From Streptomyces termitum (GTDB taxonomy: Bacteria; Actinomycetota; Actinomycetes; Streptomycetales; Streptomycetaceae), in assembly GCF_014650175.1 (NCBI RefSeq), contig NZ_BMUL01000016.1, forward strand, positions 62,001-126,000: 64,000 nucleotides of DNA. The letters run 5' to 3'. Position 1 is the stretch's first letter; each line of letters begins with the position of its first letter. Under the pieces are notes generated by a model, which saw nothing but the letters and a program-made list of their open reading frames with translations, did not search any database and was not told the DNA's origin. The position numbers were made by a program, and so were the translations under genes. Below, piece by piece: positions 35,049 through 43,175 of this stretch.

Positions 35049-36452
35049 TCACGCCCAGGTCATGAGGCGCTTCGGCTGTTCCAGGATCGCGGCGATGTCG
35101 GCGAGGAACTTGGAGCCGAGTTCGCCGTCGACCAGGCGGTGGTCGAAGGAGAGGGCCAGCGTGGTGACCTGACGCGGCTTCACCTTGCCCTTGTGGACCC
35201 AGGGCTGGAGCTTGATCGCGCCGACCGCGAGGATCGCGGACTCGCCCGGGTTGAGGATCGGCGTACCGGTGTCGACGCCGAAGACGCCGACGTTGGTGAT
35301 GGTGAAGGTGCCGCCCTGCATGGCCGCCGGGGTCGTCCTGCCCTCGCGGGCGGTGGCGACCAGTTCGCTCAGGGAGCGGGACAGCTCCGGCAGGGTCTGG
35401 GCGTGCGCGTCCTTGATGTTCGGCACGATCAGACCGCGCGGGGTGGCCGCGGCGATGCCCAGGTTCACGTAGTGCTTGAGGACGATCTCCTGCGCCGCCT
35501 CGTCCCAGGCCGCGTTGATCTCCGGGTTGCGCCGGACGGCGACCAGGACGGCCTTGGCGATGAGGAGCAGCGGGTTGATCCGCAGACCCGCCATGTCCTT
35601 GTCGGACTTGAGCTCCTCGACCAGCTTCATCGTGCGCGTGATGTCGAAGGTCACGAACTCGGTGACGTGCGGGGCGGTGAAGGCCGAGCCGACCATCGCC
35701 GCCGCCGTGGCCTTCCGGACACCCTTGATCGGCACCCGGGTCTCCCGGGCGTCCGGCGCGGCCGGGGCCGCCTGGACGGCCGGTGCGGCGGGGGCCGCCG
35801 GAGCGGGGGCCGGGGCGGGGGCCGGGACCGTCTCGGCGACGGGGGCCGCCGCCTTGTGCACGTCCTCGCGGGTGATGACGCCGTCCGGGCCGGTCGGGAC
35901 GACCGACGCCAGGTCCACGCCGAGGTCCTTGGCGAGCTTGCGCACCGGCGGCTTGGCCAGCGGCCGGGACGCGCCGGCCGCGGGACCGTGCCCGTTCAGC
36001 TGCCCGGGCACGGAGACGGGCACGGGAGCGGGAGCGGGGACGGCGGCCTCGGGCGCGGGGCCCGCCGGGCGGCGGGACCGGCGCTTGGTGGAGCTCGCGG
36101 CCACCCCGTAGCCGACGAGGACCGGCTGGCGGCCCTCCGGCTCCGCCTCGGCCGCCGCCTCGGGGGCGGGGGCCGGCGCGGCCGGCGCCGGGGTCTCGGC
36201 GGGGGCGTCCCCGCCGACGTTCACCGAGATGATGACCTGGCCGACGTCGACCGTGGTGCCCTCGGGGAAGAGGAGCGCGTGGACGGTGCCGTCGAAGGGG
36301 ATCGGCAGTTCCACGGCGGCCTTCGCCGTCTCGACCTCGCAGACGACCTGCCCGTCGGTGACGGCGTCACCGGGCTGGACGTACCACTTGAGGATCTCGG
36401 CCTCGGTGAGGCCCTCGCCCACGTCGGGCATCTTGAATTCGCGGATCGTCAT
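35049..36452 (-). CDS. bkdC2: branched-chain 2-oxoacid dehydrogenase E2 (dihydrolipoyl acyltransferase), operon 2
   Basis: A 467-residue E2 core of the BCKDH complex. It moves the branched acyl group from E1-TPP to CoA. In order: lipoyl domain (1-76) with Lys44 in VETAKAAVE, an Ala/Pro-rich linker, the E1/E3-binding domain (about 172-207, PPVRKLAKDLGVDLASV), a second linker and the catalytic domain with His438 in FDHRLVDGELG. ATG 36452 has GAGGAG upstream, and the in-frame extension to 36509 overlaps bkdB2 and is not needed. It is the last gene of a three-gene operon. E3 (lipoamide dehydrogenase) is not in the window and must be shared from elsewhere. Confidence 0.95.
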   Translation of the reverse strand: MTIREFKMPDVGEGLTEAEILKWYVQPGDAVTDGQVVCEVETAKAAVELPIPFDGTVHALLFPEGTTVDVGQVIISVNVGGDAPAETPAPAAPAPAPEAAAEAEPEGRQPVLVGYGVAASSTKRRSRRPAGPAPEAAVPAPAPVPVSVPGQLNGHGPAAGASRPLAKPPVRKLAKDLGVDLASVVPTGPDGVITREDVHKAAAPVAETVPAPAPAPAPAAPAAPAVQAAPAAPDARETRVPIKGVRKATAAAMVGSAFTAPHVTEFVTFDITRTMKLVEELKSDKDMAGLRINPLLLIAKAVLVAVRRNPEINAAWDEAAQEIVLKHYVNLGIAAATPRGLIVPNIKDAHAQTLPELSRSLSELVATAREGRTTPAAMQGGTFTITNVGVFGVDTGTPILNPGESAILAVGAIKLQPWVHKGKVKPRQVTTLALSFDHRLVDGELGSKFLADIAAILEQPKRLMTWA

Positions 36453-36465
36453 GGTCGTGCTCTCC

Positions 36466-37446
36466 TCAGTACGCCAGCGAGCGGTCGACGGCGTCGAGCA
36501 CGCGGTCAAGACCCGGCAGGTACTCCTCCTCCAGGCGCGCCGGCGGGTACGGCGCGTGGTAGCCGCCGACCCGCAGGACGGGGGCCTCCAGGTGGTAGAA
36601 GCAGCGCTCGGTGATCCGGGCGGCGATCTCCGCGCCGGAGCCGAAGAACACCGGCGCCTCGTGGACGACGACCAGCCGGCCGGTCTTCTCCACCGAGGTC
36701 TGGATGGTGTCGAAGTCCAGCGGGGAGATCGAGCGCAGGTCCACGACCTCGACCGACTTGCCCTCCTCGGCGGCGGCCGCGGCCGCCTCCAGGCAGGTCT
36801 TCACCATCGGGCCGTAGGCCACCAGGGTGAGGTCGGTGCCCTCGCGGGCGACGCGGGCCCGGTGCAGCTCGCCGGGGAGGGCCTCGGTGTCGACCTCGCC
36901 CTTGTCCCAGTAGCGCCGCTTGGGCTCGAAGAAGATGACCGGGTCGTCGCTCAGGATCGCCTGCTGGAGCATCCAGTAGGCGTCGGAGGAGTTGGCCGGG
37001 GTGACCACCTTGAGGCCCGCGACGTGCGCGAAGAGCGACTCGGGGGACTCGGAGTGGTGCTCGACGGCGCCGATGCCGCCGCCGTACGGGATGCGGATGA
37101 CGACCGGCATCTTCACGGTGCCGAGCGACCGGGCGCGCATCTTGGCGAGCTGGGTGACGATCTGGTCGTACGCCGGGAAGACGAAGCCGTCGAACTGGAT
37201 CTCCACGACGGGCCGGTAGCCGCGCAGCGCGAGGCCGATCGCGGTGCCGACGATGCCGGACTCGGCGAGCGGGGTGTCGATGACCCGGTCCTCGCCGAAG
37301 TCCTTCTGGAGGCCGTCGGTGATGCGGAAGACGCCGCCGAGCTTGCCGACGTCGAGGCCCATGACGACAACCTTGGGGTCGTTCTCCAGGGCGGTGCGCA
37401 GCGACTCGTTGAGCGCCTTCGCGAGGGGGAGCTTCTGAACAGCCAT
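36466..37446 (-). CDS. bkdB2: branched-chain 2-oxoacid dehydrogenase E1 beta subunit, operon 2
   Basis: A 326-residue transketolase-like subunit that pairs with BkdA2 to decarboxylate Val-, Leu- and Ile-derived 2-oxoacids. Family blocks are present: GLDVGKLGGVFRITDGL, RVIDTPLAESGIVGTAIGLAL, IPYGGGIGAVEHHSESPE and DPVIFFEPKRRYW, plus the C-terminal transketolase domain starting LVAYGPMVKTCLEAA. The Glu in TPLAESG normally contacts the TPP aminopyrimidine. ATG 37446 is three bases from the bkdA2 stop, so translation is coupled. It compares closely in length and order with the paralogue at 57053-58090. Confidence 0.95.
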   Translation of the reverse strand: MAVQKLPLAKALNESLRTALENDPKVVVMGLDVGKLGGVFRITDGLQKDFGEDRVIDTPLAESGIVGTAIGLALRGYRPVVEIQFDGFVFPAYDQIVTQLAKMRARSLGTVKMPVVIRIPYGGGIGAVEHHSESPESLFAHVAGLKVVTPANSSDAYWMLQQAILSDDPVIFFEPKRRYWDKGEVDTEALPGELHRARVAREGTDLTLVAYGPMVKTCLEAAAAAAEEGKSVEVVDLRSISPLDFDTIQTSVEKTGRLVVVHEAPVFFGSGAEIAARITERCFYHLEAPVLRVGGYHAPYPPARLEEEYLPGLDRVLDAVDRSLAY

Positions 37447-37448
37447 GA

Positions 37449-38627
37449 TTACTCGGCCTCTCCGTCCGCGAAGGACGCCTGGTACGCGGCGAACTCCGCG
37501 CGCTCCTCGTCGACGAGCGCGTGCCCGTCCGCGTACACGTTGTCGAACATCGCCATGTGGTCCGGGACGGGCATGGCGCGGACGACCTCGCGGACGTGCT
37601 TGCCGAGCGCCTCGCTCTCGGCCTCCAGCTCCTCGAAGAAGGCCGCGTCGGCGTGGCCCTCGTTCTCCAGGTACGCCTTCAGGCGCAGGATCGGGTCCTT
37701 CGCCTCCCACTCCTCGCGCTCCGCGTCCCGGCGGTAGCGGGTCGGGTCGTCGGAGGTGGTGTGGGCGGCCATCCGGTAGGTGAACGCCTCGATGAGCGTG
37801 GGGCCCTCGCCGCGGCGGGCGCGCTCCAGGGCCCAGCGGGTCACGGCCAGGCAGGCGAGGACGTCGTTGCCGTCGACGCGGACGCCGGGGAAGCCGAAGC
37901 CCTGGGCGCGCTGGTAGAGCGGGACGCGGGTCTGCTTCTCGATGGGCTCGGAGATCGCCCACTGGTTGTTCTGGCAGAAGAAGACGACCGGGGCGTTGTA
38001 GACCGCGGAGAAGACGAAGGACTCGTTGACGTCGCCCTGGCTGGAGGCGCCGTCGCCGAAGTAGGCGAGCACGGCGGAGTCCGCGCCGTCCTTGGCGACG
38101 CCCATGGCGTAGCCGGTGGCGTGCAGGGTCTGCGAGCCGAGGACGATCGTGTACAGGTGGAAGTTGTTGCTGTTGGGGTCCCAGCCGCCGTTGTTCACGC
38201 CGCGGAACATGCCCAGCAGGTTCGTCGGGTCGACGCCGCGGCACCAGGCCACGCCGTGCTCGCGGTAGGTCGGGAAGACGTAGTCGTCGTCGCGCAGCGC
38301 GCGGCCCGAGCCGATCTGGGCGGCCTCCTGGCCGAGCAGCGAGGCCCACAGGCCCAGCTCGCCCTGGCGCTGGAGAGCGGTGGCCTCTGCGTCGAAGCGG
38401 CGGGTGAGGACCATGTCGCGGTAGAGGCCGCGCAGCTCCTCGGCGCTCAGGTCGATGTCGTAGTCGGGGTGCTGGACGCGCTCTCCTGCGGGCGTCAGCA
38501 GCTGGACGAGCTCGGGCTCTCCCGGCTTGGCCTGGGCGGTCTTCTTGGCACCGGTGCTTGCGCCGGTGCGCTTGGCGCCGCTGCTGCGTCGCGTCGTCTT
38601 GCGCGCGGCAGTGCTCTCCACGGTCAC
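37449..38627 (-). CDS. bkdA2: branched-chain 2-oxoacid dehydrogenase E1 alpha subunit, operon 2
   Basis: A 392-residue E1 alpha subunit. The TPP/Mg2+ motif runs from GDGASSQGDVNES to CQNN. A Ser/Thr-bearing phosphorylation-loop equivalent, YRMAAHTTSDDPTRYR, follows. The N-terminus adds a 40-residue basic Ala/Lys/Thr tail (KTTRRSSGAKRTGAS) not found in operon 1. GTG 38627 follows GGAGGAGC at a proper distance. It is the first gene of the operon bkdA2-bkdB2-bkdC2 and diverges from an orphan response regulator over a 363-base control region with a large palindrome, so regulation may differ from the Lrp-controlled operon 1. Confidence 0.95.
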   Translation of the reverse strand: MTVESTAARKTTRRSSGAKRTGASTGAKKTAQAKPGEPELVQLLTPAGERVQHPDYDIDLSAEELRGLYRDMVLTRRFDAEATALQRQGELGLWASLLGQEAAQIGSGRALRDDDYVFPTYREHGVAWCRGVDPTNLLGMFRGVNNGGWDPNSNNFHLYTIVLGSQTLHATGYAMGVAKDGADSAVLAYFGDGASSQGDVNESFVFSAVYNAPVVFFCQNNQWAISEPIEKQTRVPLYQRAQGFGFPGVRVDGNDVLACLAVTRWALERARRGEGPTLIEAFTYRMAAHTTSDDPTRYRRDAEREEWEAKDPILRLKAYLENEGHADAAFFEELEAESEALGKHVREVVRAMPVPDHMAMFDNVYADGHALVDEERAEFAAYQASFADGEAE

Positions 38628-38990
38628 GTGCGTGCTCCTCCGTCGGTCCGGCCCCCGGGTTCGCCGGTAGGGCCTGGGGTCGCCCCTGCCGAAGGCAAGG
38701 GGAGGCTCTCCGCCTTATCCGTACCCTGCGCACGGGGTGGGTGCGACGCGGCCGGGGTCGGCGTGACAGGTGTCCCGGCGAGCGCCGTCACAGGCACGTT
38801 ACCCATTGCGCGGCATTCCCGCGAAACCCACTTGACCTGCGATTTTGCTTGGATTTCCAAGTAAATCGAGAAAAGCGGGAGCACGCCCTGGTCAGCGCGT
38901 GGGCAACGGCCCGACACCGTCGTCGGAACATCCGGCACCGTAACCCGCGCACCCCGGGCACCGGAAGAGCCAATATGTGAGACTGGCTGC
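38628..38990. promoter_or_regulatory. divergent control region of bkdA2 and the response regulator, with a 27-base palindrome
   Basis: This 363-base gap holds no convincing gene. Its centre is AT-rich for this genome. At 38841-38867 the sequence GATTT-TG-CTTGGA-TT-TCCAAG-TA-AATC forms an extended inverted repeat around the perfect 6-2-6 palindrome CTTGGA-TT-TCCAAG. It is preceded by TTGACC (38832) as a possible -35 element. A site of this shape suits an Lrp/AsnC or NarL-type dimer. Which of the two genes it controls is not settled. Confidence 0.55.
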
Positions 38991-39650
38991 GTGCGCGAAG
39001 AAGGAAAAATCCGGGTTTTTCTGCTGGATGACCACGAAGTCGTCCGGCGCGGCGTCCACGAGCTGCTCTCCGTGGAGGACGACATCGAGGTGGTCGGGGA
39101 GGCCGGGACCGCCGCGGACGCCCTGGTCAGGATCCCCGCGACCCGGCCCGACGTGGCCGTGCTCGACGTGCGGCTGCCGGACGGCAGCGGGGTCGAGGTG
39201 TGCCGGGAGGTCCGTTCCCAGGACGAGTCGATCAAGTGCCTGATGCTCACGTCCTACGCGGACGACGAGGCGCTCTTCGACGCGATCATGGCCGGGGCCT
39301 CGGGGTACGTCCTCAAGGCCATCAGGGGCAACGAGCTGCTGAACGCGGTGCGGGACGTGGCGGCCGGGAAGTCGCTGCTGGACCCGGTGGCGACGGCGCG
39401 GGTCCTGGAGCGGCTGCGCGACGGGAACAACCCGAAGCGCGACGACAAGCTGGCCCACCTGACCGACCAGGAGCGCCGGATCCTCGACCTGATCGGCGAG
39501 GGCATGACCAACCGGGCCATCGGCGAGCGGCTGCACCTGGCCGAGAAGACCATCAAGAACTACGTCTCCAGTCTGCTGTCGAAGCTGGGCATGGAGCGGC
39601 GCTCGCAGGCCGCGGCGTACGTGGCGCGGATGCAGGCCGAACGGCGCTGA
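38991..39650 (+). CDS. orphan NarL/DevR-type response regulator
   Basis: A 219-residue regulator with a receiver domain (about 7-125: DDH acidic pocket at 13-15, phospho-acceptor Asp59 in VAVLDVRLPDGSG, Thr/Ser switch in MLTSYAD, Lys in VLKAIRG) and a LuxR-type helix-turn-helix (about 150-205: DQERRILDLIGEGMTNRAIGERLHLAEKTIKNYVS). The close resemblance of the C-terminal helix set to mycobacterial DevR/DosR and its place next to bkdA2 match the orphan regulator SCO3818 of S. coelicolor, as I recall it. No kinase gene is near. GTG 38991 is the start; a weak ribosome site precedes it. The targets are unknown here. Confidence 0.88.
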   Translation: MREEGKIRVFLLDDHEVVRRGVHELLSVEDDIEVVGEAGTAADALVRIPATRPDVAVLDVRLPDGSGVEVCREVRSQDESIKCLMLTSYADDEALFDAIMAGASGYVLKAIRGNELLNAVRDVAAGKSLLDPVATARVLERLRDGNNPKRDDKLAHLTDQERRILDLIGEGMTNRAIGERLHLAEKTIKNYVSSLLSKLGMERRSQAAAYVARMQAERR

Positions 39651-39695
39651 GCCGCCCGGCCCGGGCCTCCCGGCCGGGCGGTCGTCGGGACCTAA

Positions 39696-39715
39696 GGCCC
39701 CGTGAGGACGGGGCC
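39696..39715 (+). terminator. terminator after the response regulator gene
   Basis: GGCCCCGT-GAGG-ACGGGGCC forms an eight-base stem with a four-base loop, 45 bases after the stop codon. A following GGGGCCCCTTTT run supplies T residues that are rare in this genome. Confidence 0.7.
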
Positions 39716-39759
39716 GGGGCCCCTTTTCCCGGCGGGGTCCGGGGGCGGACAGTGGAGGC

Positions 39760-40191
39760 ATGTCCACCGAGGAGATCCGCGCCATCGAACTGCTCGGCCG
39801 CGTGACGTACGGCCGGGTCGCCGCGAGCATGCGGGCGATGCCCTTCGTCGCGCCCGCCCGGCACGTCGTGTCCGGCGGCAGCGTGCTGATCCGGATGCAC
39901 GAGGGCCTCGGCCACCACCAGGCGTGCCACGGCAGCGTCGTCGCCTACGAGGCGGACGACTTCGACGCCGAGGGCACGTCGCTGTGGTCCGTGCAGTTCA
40001 CCGGCACCGCCGAGATCGTCGAGCCGACGGCGGCCGAGCGGGCCGCGTTCGGCCCCGAGCCTGCGGCCGTGGACGGTGAACCGTTCCTGCCCGTCTTCCT
40101 CCGGATCGAACCCCAGTTCGTCACCGTGCACACCCTGGAGTACACCCGGGCGGGGGATTCCGAAGAGCGACACCTTTACCACGTAGCGTGA
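39760..40191 (+). CDS. pyridoxamine 5'-phosphate oxidase family flavin/deazaflavin-binding protein
   Basis: A 143-residue split-barrel protein. IRAIELLGRVTYGRVAASMRAMPFVAPARHVV is the standard opening strand pair, followed by VLIRMHEG and VVAYEADDFD, then WSVQFTGTAEIVE and the closing FLRIEPQFVTVHTLEY. Such proteins bind FMN or F420 and are reductases or heme-handling proteins of uncertain substrate. It is short and lacks PNPOx-specific residues, so true PNPOx activity is unlikely. ATG 39760 lies after GGAGG. Only 15 bases separate it from the phosphotransferase gene, but that gene may have its own promoter. Confidence 0.85.
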   Translation: MSTEEIRAIELLGRVTYGRVAASMRAMPFVAPARHVVSGGSVLIRMHEGLGHHQACHGSVVAYEADDFDAEGTSLWSVQFTGTAEIVEPTAAERAAFGPEPAAVDGEPFLPVFLRIEPQFVTVHTLEYTRAGDSEERHLYHVA

Positions 40192-40206
40192 TCTAACATC
40201 TGCGGA

Positions 40207-41238
40207 GTGCCGCGCTCATCTGCTCACCCCGTGCCTCCCGTCGGTGCCCTGCTGCGCCGTCATCCGCACGCCGGCGACCCCCTCGCCTGCGTCCCCGTCA
40301 CCGAGGGCCTGCTCAACCGCGGCTATCGGCTCGCCACCACCCGGGGCTCCTACTTCCTCAAACAGCACCTCGACGCCCCCACCGCCGACCGGGACACCAT
40401 CACCCGCCAGCACCGGGCCACCCACCGGCTGCACGCCCTCGGCCTGCCGGTGGCCCCGCCGCTGGCCGACAGCCGCGGCCGGACCGTCGCCGTCATCGGC
40501 GGGCGCTGCTACGCGCTGCACCCCTGGGTCGAGGGCCGGCACCGCGACGGCGCCCAGCTCACCCCCGGCGGCTCGCGCCGCCTCGGCGCCCTCCTCGGCC
40601 GGGTCCACACCGGCCTGGACCGGGTCATGGAGCCCCCGCCGCCCGGCGGCAGGACCGACGGCGACCGGCACGACAGCGCCCGCCCCGAGGACACCTTCGC
40701 GCTCATCGAGGAGCTGCTCCGGCTGGTCCGCGCCCACCGCCCCCGGGGCAGCTTCGAGTTACTCGCCGAGCACCGCCTCCGCGAACGCCGCCGGCTCCTC
40801 GAACGGCACGGCCACCGGCGCCCCCCGGCGCCCGCCACGGCCGGCTGGGTGCACGGCGACTTCCATCCGCTGAACCTGCTGTACCGGGGCGCCGAACCGG
40901 CCGCGATCATCGACTGGGACCGCCTCGGCGTCCGCCCCCGGGCCGAGGAGGCCGTGCGGGCCGCCGCGATCTTCTTCGTCCGCCCGGACGGCGTGCTCGA
41001 CCTGGCGAAGACCCGCGCGTACGCGCGCGCGTACCGGCGGGCCTCCGGCGCCGACGGCACGGAGCTGGCCGCCGCCGCGCACCGCGTCTGGTGGGAGCGG
41101 CTCAACGACTTCTGGACGCTGCGCTGGCGCTACCAGCTGAACGACCGCAGGGCCGACCCGCAGTTCCCCGCGGTGTCGGCCCTGGCCGTGTGGTGGACCC
41201 GGGAGTACGACGCCGTCCGGGACGCCTTCGCGTCCTGA
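40207..41238 (+). CDS. aminoglycoside phosphotransferase/choline-kinase-like enzyme with a TTA codon
   Basis: A 343-residue small-molecule kinase of the APH fold. The catalytic loop is VHGDFHPLNLLYRG and the metal-binding Asp lies in AIIDWDRLGVRPRAEE. The N-lobe Lys is in TRGSYFLKQHL. The phosphorylated substrate, whether an amino sugar, choline or something else, is not indicated. It has one TTA leucine codon (40759-40761, residue 185), so its translation should depend on the bldA tRNA and switch on late in growth. TAACAT (40194) ten bases before GTG 40207 may be a -10 box for a nearly leaderless transcript. Confidence 0.87.
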   Translation: MPRSSAHPVPPVGALLRRHPHAGDPLACVPVTEGLLNRGYRLATTRGSYFLKQHLDAPTADRDTITRQHRATHRLHALGLPVAPPLADSRGRTVAVIGGRCYALHPWVEGRHRDGAQLTPGGSRRLGALLGRVHTGLDRVMEPPPPGGRTDGDRHDSARPEDTFALIEELLRLVRAHRPRGSFELLAEHRLRERRRLLERHGHRRPPAPATAGWVHGDFHPLNLLYRGAEPAAIIDWDRLGVRPRAEEAVRAAAIFFVRPDGVLDLAKTRAYARAYRRASGADGTELAAAAHRVWWERLNDFWTLRWRYQLNDRRADPQFPAVSALAVWWTREYDAVRDAFAS

Positions 41239-41259
41239 CGGGCCGGCCCCGGGCCGGGA

Positions 41260-42879
41260 TCATCCGTTGGTGCTGCCCGCCGCGCCGGGGCTCGGCGTGC
41301 CGCCACCGCCGCCGGTCGGGCCCTCGGGGGACTCCGGCCCCGTGGGCTGGCCGCCGCCCGTCGTCGGCGTCGTGGTCGGCTCGCCCGTGTCGGTCGGGTC
41401 GGTGGTGGGCTCGTCCGTCGCCGTCGGCGCCGTGGTGGGCGTCGAGGTGGTCGGCGGGGGCGTCGTCGGCCGGTAGGTCGGCGTCCACGGCCGCTGCGTG
41501 GTGCCACCGCCGCCGTCGGTCGGATCCTCGCTGTGGTCGCCGGACGGCTCCTCGGACGGCGGGGGCTCCTCCGTGGCCGGGGCCGAGGTCTTCGTCGGGC
41601 TGGTCGGCGTGGTGACCGGGCCGTCCTTGTCGTCGTCCTTGCCGGCCATCTGGACCGCGTAGACGATGCCGGCGACGATCGCGACCAGCGCGAGCGCGGC
41701 GAAGAGCACCATCCGGTTCCGGTTGCCCCGGCCGCCGCCCCCGGCGGTCGCGTAGCCGCCGGTGCCACCGGTGCCGCCCGTGCCGTCGTCGTAGCCGCCG
41801 TACCCGCCGTAACCGCCGTCCTCGGGGTTGGGCAGCGGGACGAGACGGCCCTGGGCGGTCTCGCCGAGCGGCGGGTGCCCCATCGCGGTCGTGGCGGTCA
41901 TGCCGGCGGCGGGCGTGTGACCGCCCTCGTGGACGGCGACCGGACCGGTGCTCCAGGTGCCGGTGTGCCCGCCCTGCTGCCGGAGCATCTCCAGGCCGTA
42001 CTGGATCAGCCCGCGCATCTCCTCGGCGCTCTGGAAGCGGTCGTCCGGCTCCTTCGCCAGCGAGCGCATCACCAGGCCGTCCAGCTCCGGCGGGGTGGAG
42101 CCGCGGACCTCGGACGGCGGCACGGCCGTGTCCTGCACGTGCTGGTAGACCACCGACAGCGGCGTCTCACCCGTGAAGGGCGGCCGCAGCGCGAGCAGTT
42201 CGTAGAGCAGGCAGCCGGTCGCGTACAGGTCGGAGCGGTGGTCGACGGCCTTGCCGAGCGCCTGCTCCGGGGAGAGGTACTGCGGGGTGCCCATGACCAT
42301 GCCGGTCTGCGTCATGGTCGCCTGCGCGCCGTGCAGCGCGCGGGCGATGCCGAAGTCCATGACCTTCACCGCGCCGGTGTTGGTGATGATCACGTTGGCC
42401 GGCTTGATGTCGCGGTGCACGATGCCGTGCTGGTGCGAGTAGGCCAGCGCCTCCAGGACACCGGAGACGATCATGAGTGCCTGCTCGGGGCCCGGCGCCT
42501 CGGTGCCGATCAGCAGGTCGCGGATGGTGCGGCCCTCGACCAGCTCCATCACGATGTACGGCACCGGACGGCCGTCCACCAGGTCCTCGCCGGAGTCGTA
42601 CACCGCCACGATCGCGTGGTGGTTGAGCCCGGCGACGGACTGCGCCTCGCGCGTGAAGCGGGCCTTGGAGACGGGGTCCTCGGCCAGGTCGGAACGGAGC
42701 AGCTTCACCGCCACCGTGCGGCCCAGGCGCACGTCCTCGGCGGCGAAGACCTCGGCCATGCCGCCGCGTCCCAGACGGTGCGTCAGGCGGTAGCGGCCCT
42801 CGCCGACGACGCGGCCGACTCCCCACGATTCCCCGGCAGCGCCCGGCACACCGCCCCCTGCCTCGGATCCGGGTTCCAT
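41260..42879 (-). CDS. membrane Ser/Thr protein kinase, no PASTA domain
   Basis: A 539-residue PknB-type receptor kinase. The kinase domain (about 28-290) has the Gly loop GRGGMAEVF, catalytic Lys59 in VAVKLL, HRDIKPAN with Asp157, DFG at 175-177 and an activation loop MTQTGMVMGTPQYLSPEQALG. A juxtamembrane linker with a GGYGGYGGY repeat leads to one membrane helix (about 390-415, VLFAALALVAIVAGIVYAV). The outside part is 120 residues of Thr/Pro/Ser/Gly (TTPTSPTKTSAP), likely wall-associated and without folded domains. It is divergent from a paralogous kinase of the same length. The targets are unknown. Confidence 0.93.
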   Translation of the reverse strand: MEPGSEAGGGVPGAAGESWGVGRVVGEGRYRLTHRLGRGGMAEVFAAEDVRLGRTVAVKLLRSDLAEDPVSKARFTREAQSVAGLNHHAIVAVYDSGEDLVDGRPVPYIVMELVEGRTIRDLLIGTEAPGPEQALMIVSGVLEALAYSHQHGIVHRDIKPANVIITNTGAVKVMDFGIARALHGAQATMTQTGMVMGTPQYLSPEQALGKAVDHRSDLYATGCLLYELLALRPPFTGETPLSVVYQHVQDTAVPPSEVRGSTPPELDGLVMRSLAKEPDDRFQSAEEMRGLIQYGLEMLRQQGGHTGTWSTGPVAVHEGGHTPAAGMTATTAMGHPPLGETAQGRLVPLPNPEDGGYGGYGGYDDGTGGTGGTGGYATAGGGGRGNRNRMVLFAALALVAIVAGIVYAVQMAGKDDDKDGPVTTPTSPTKTSAPATEEPPPSEEPSGDHSEDPTDGGGGTTQRPWTPTYRPTTPPPTTSTPTTAPTATDEPTTDPTDTGEPTTTPTTGGGQPTGPESPEGPTGGGGGTPSPGAAGSTNG

Positions 42880-43175
42880 GAGTCCTCGCCGTCGTCTGTT
42901 CCGTGCCGTGTGTCCAGTCGTCACGCTACAGGCTCCGTGCGACATCACGGTCCGCGATGACGGAGCGTGCGCCCCTTCCCCCGTACACCTGTGCAAATTC
43001 CGTGAGTTTCCTCCCTCCCTTCCCCTCCGTCGGCTGTGCGGAGGGTCACGGAACGGGCACTCGGCTTGACGTGTCAGGGGCCTGGGGCAGACTTGGCGCA
43101 GAATCGGCCGGAAAACCGCGGCCGGCCGGAGAACACCGACGGACCGACGCCGCGGGGCGCAGGGGGACAGCACAC

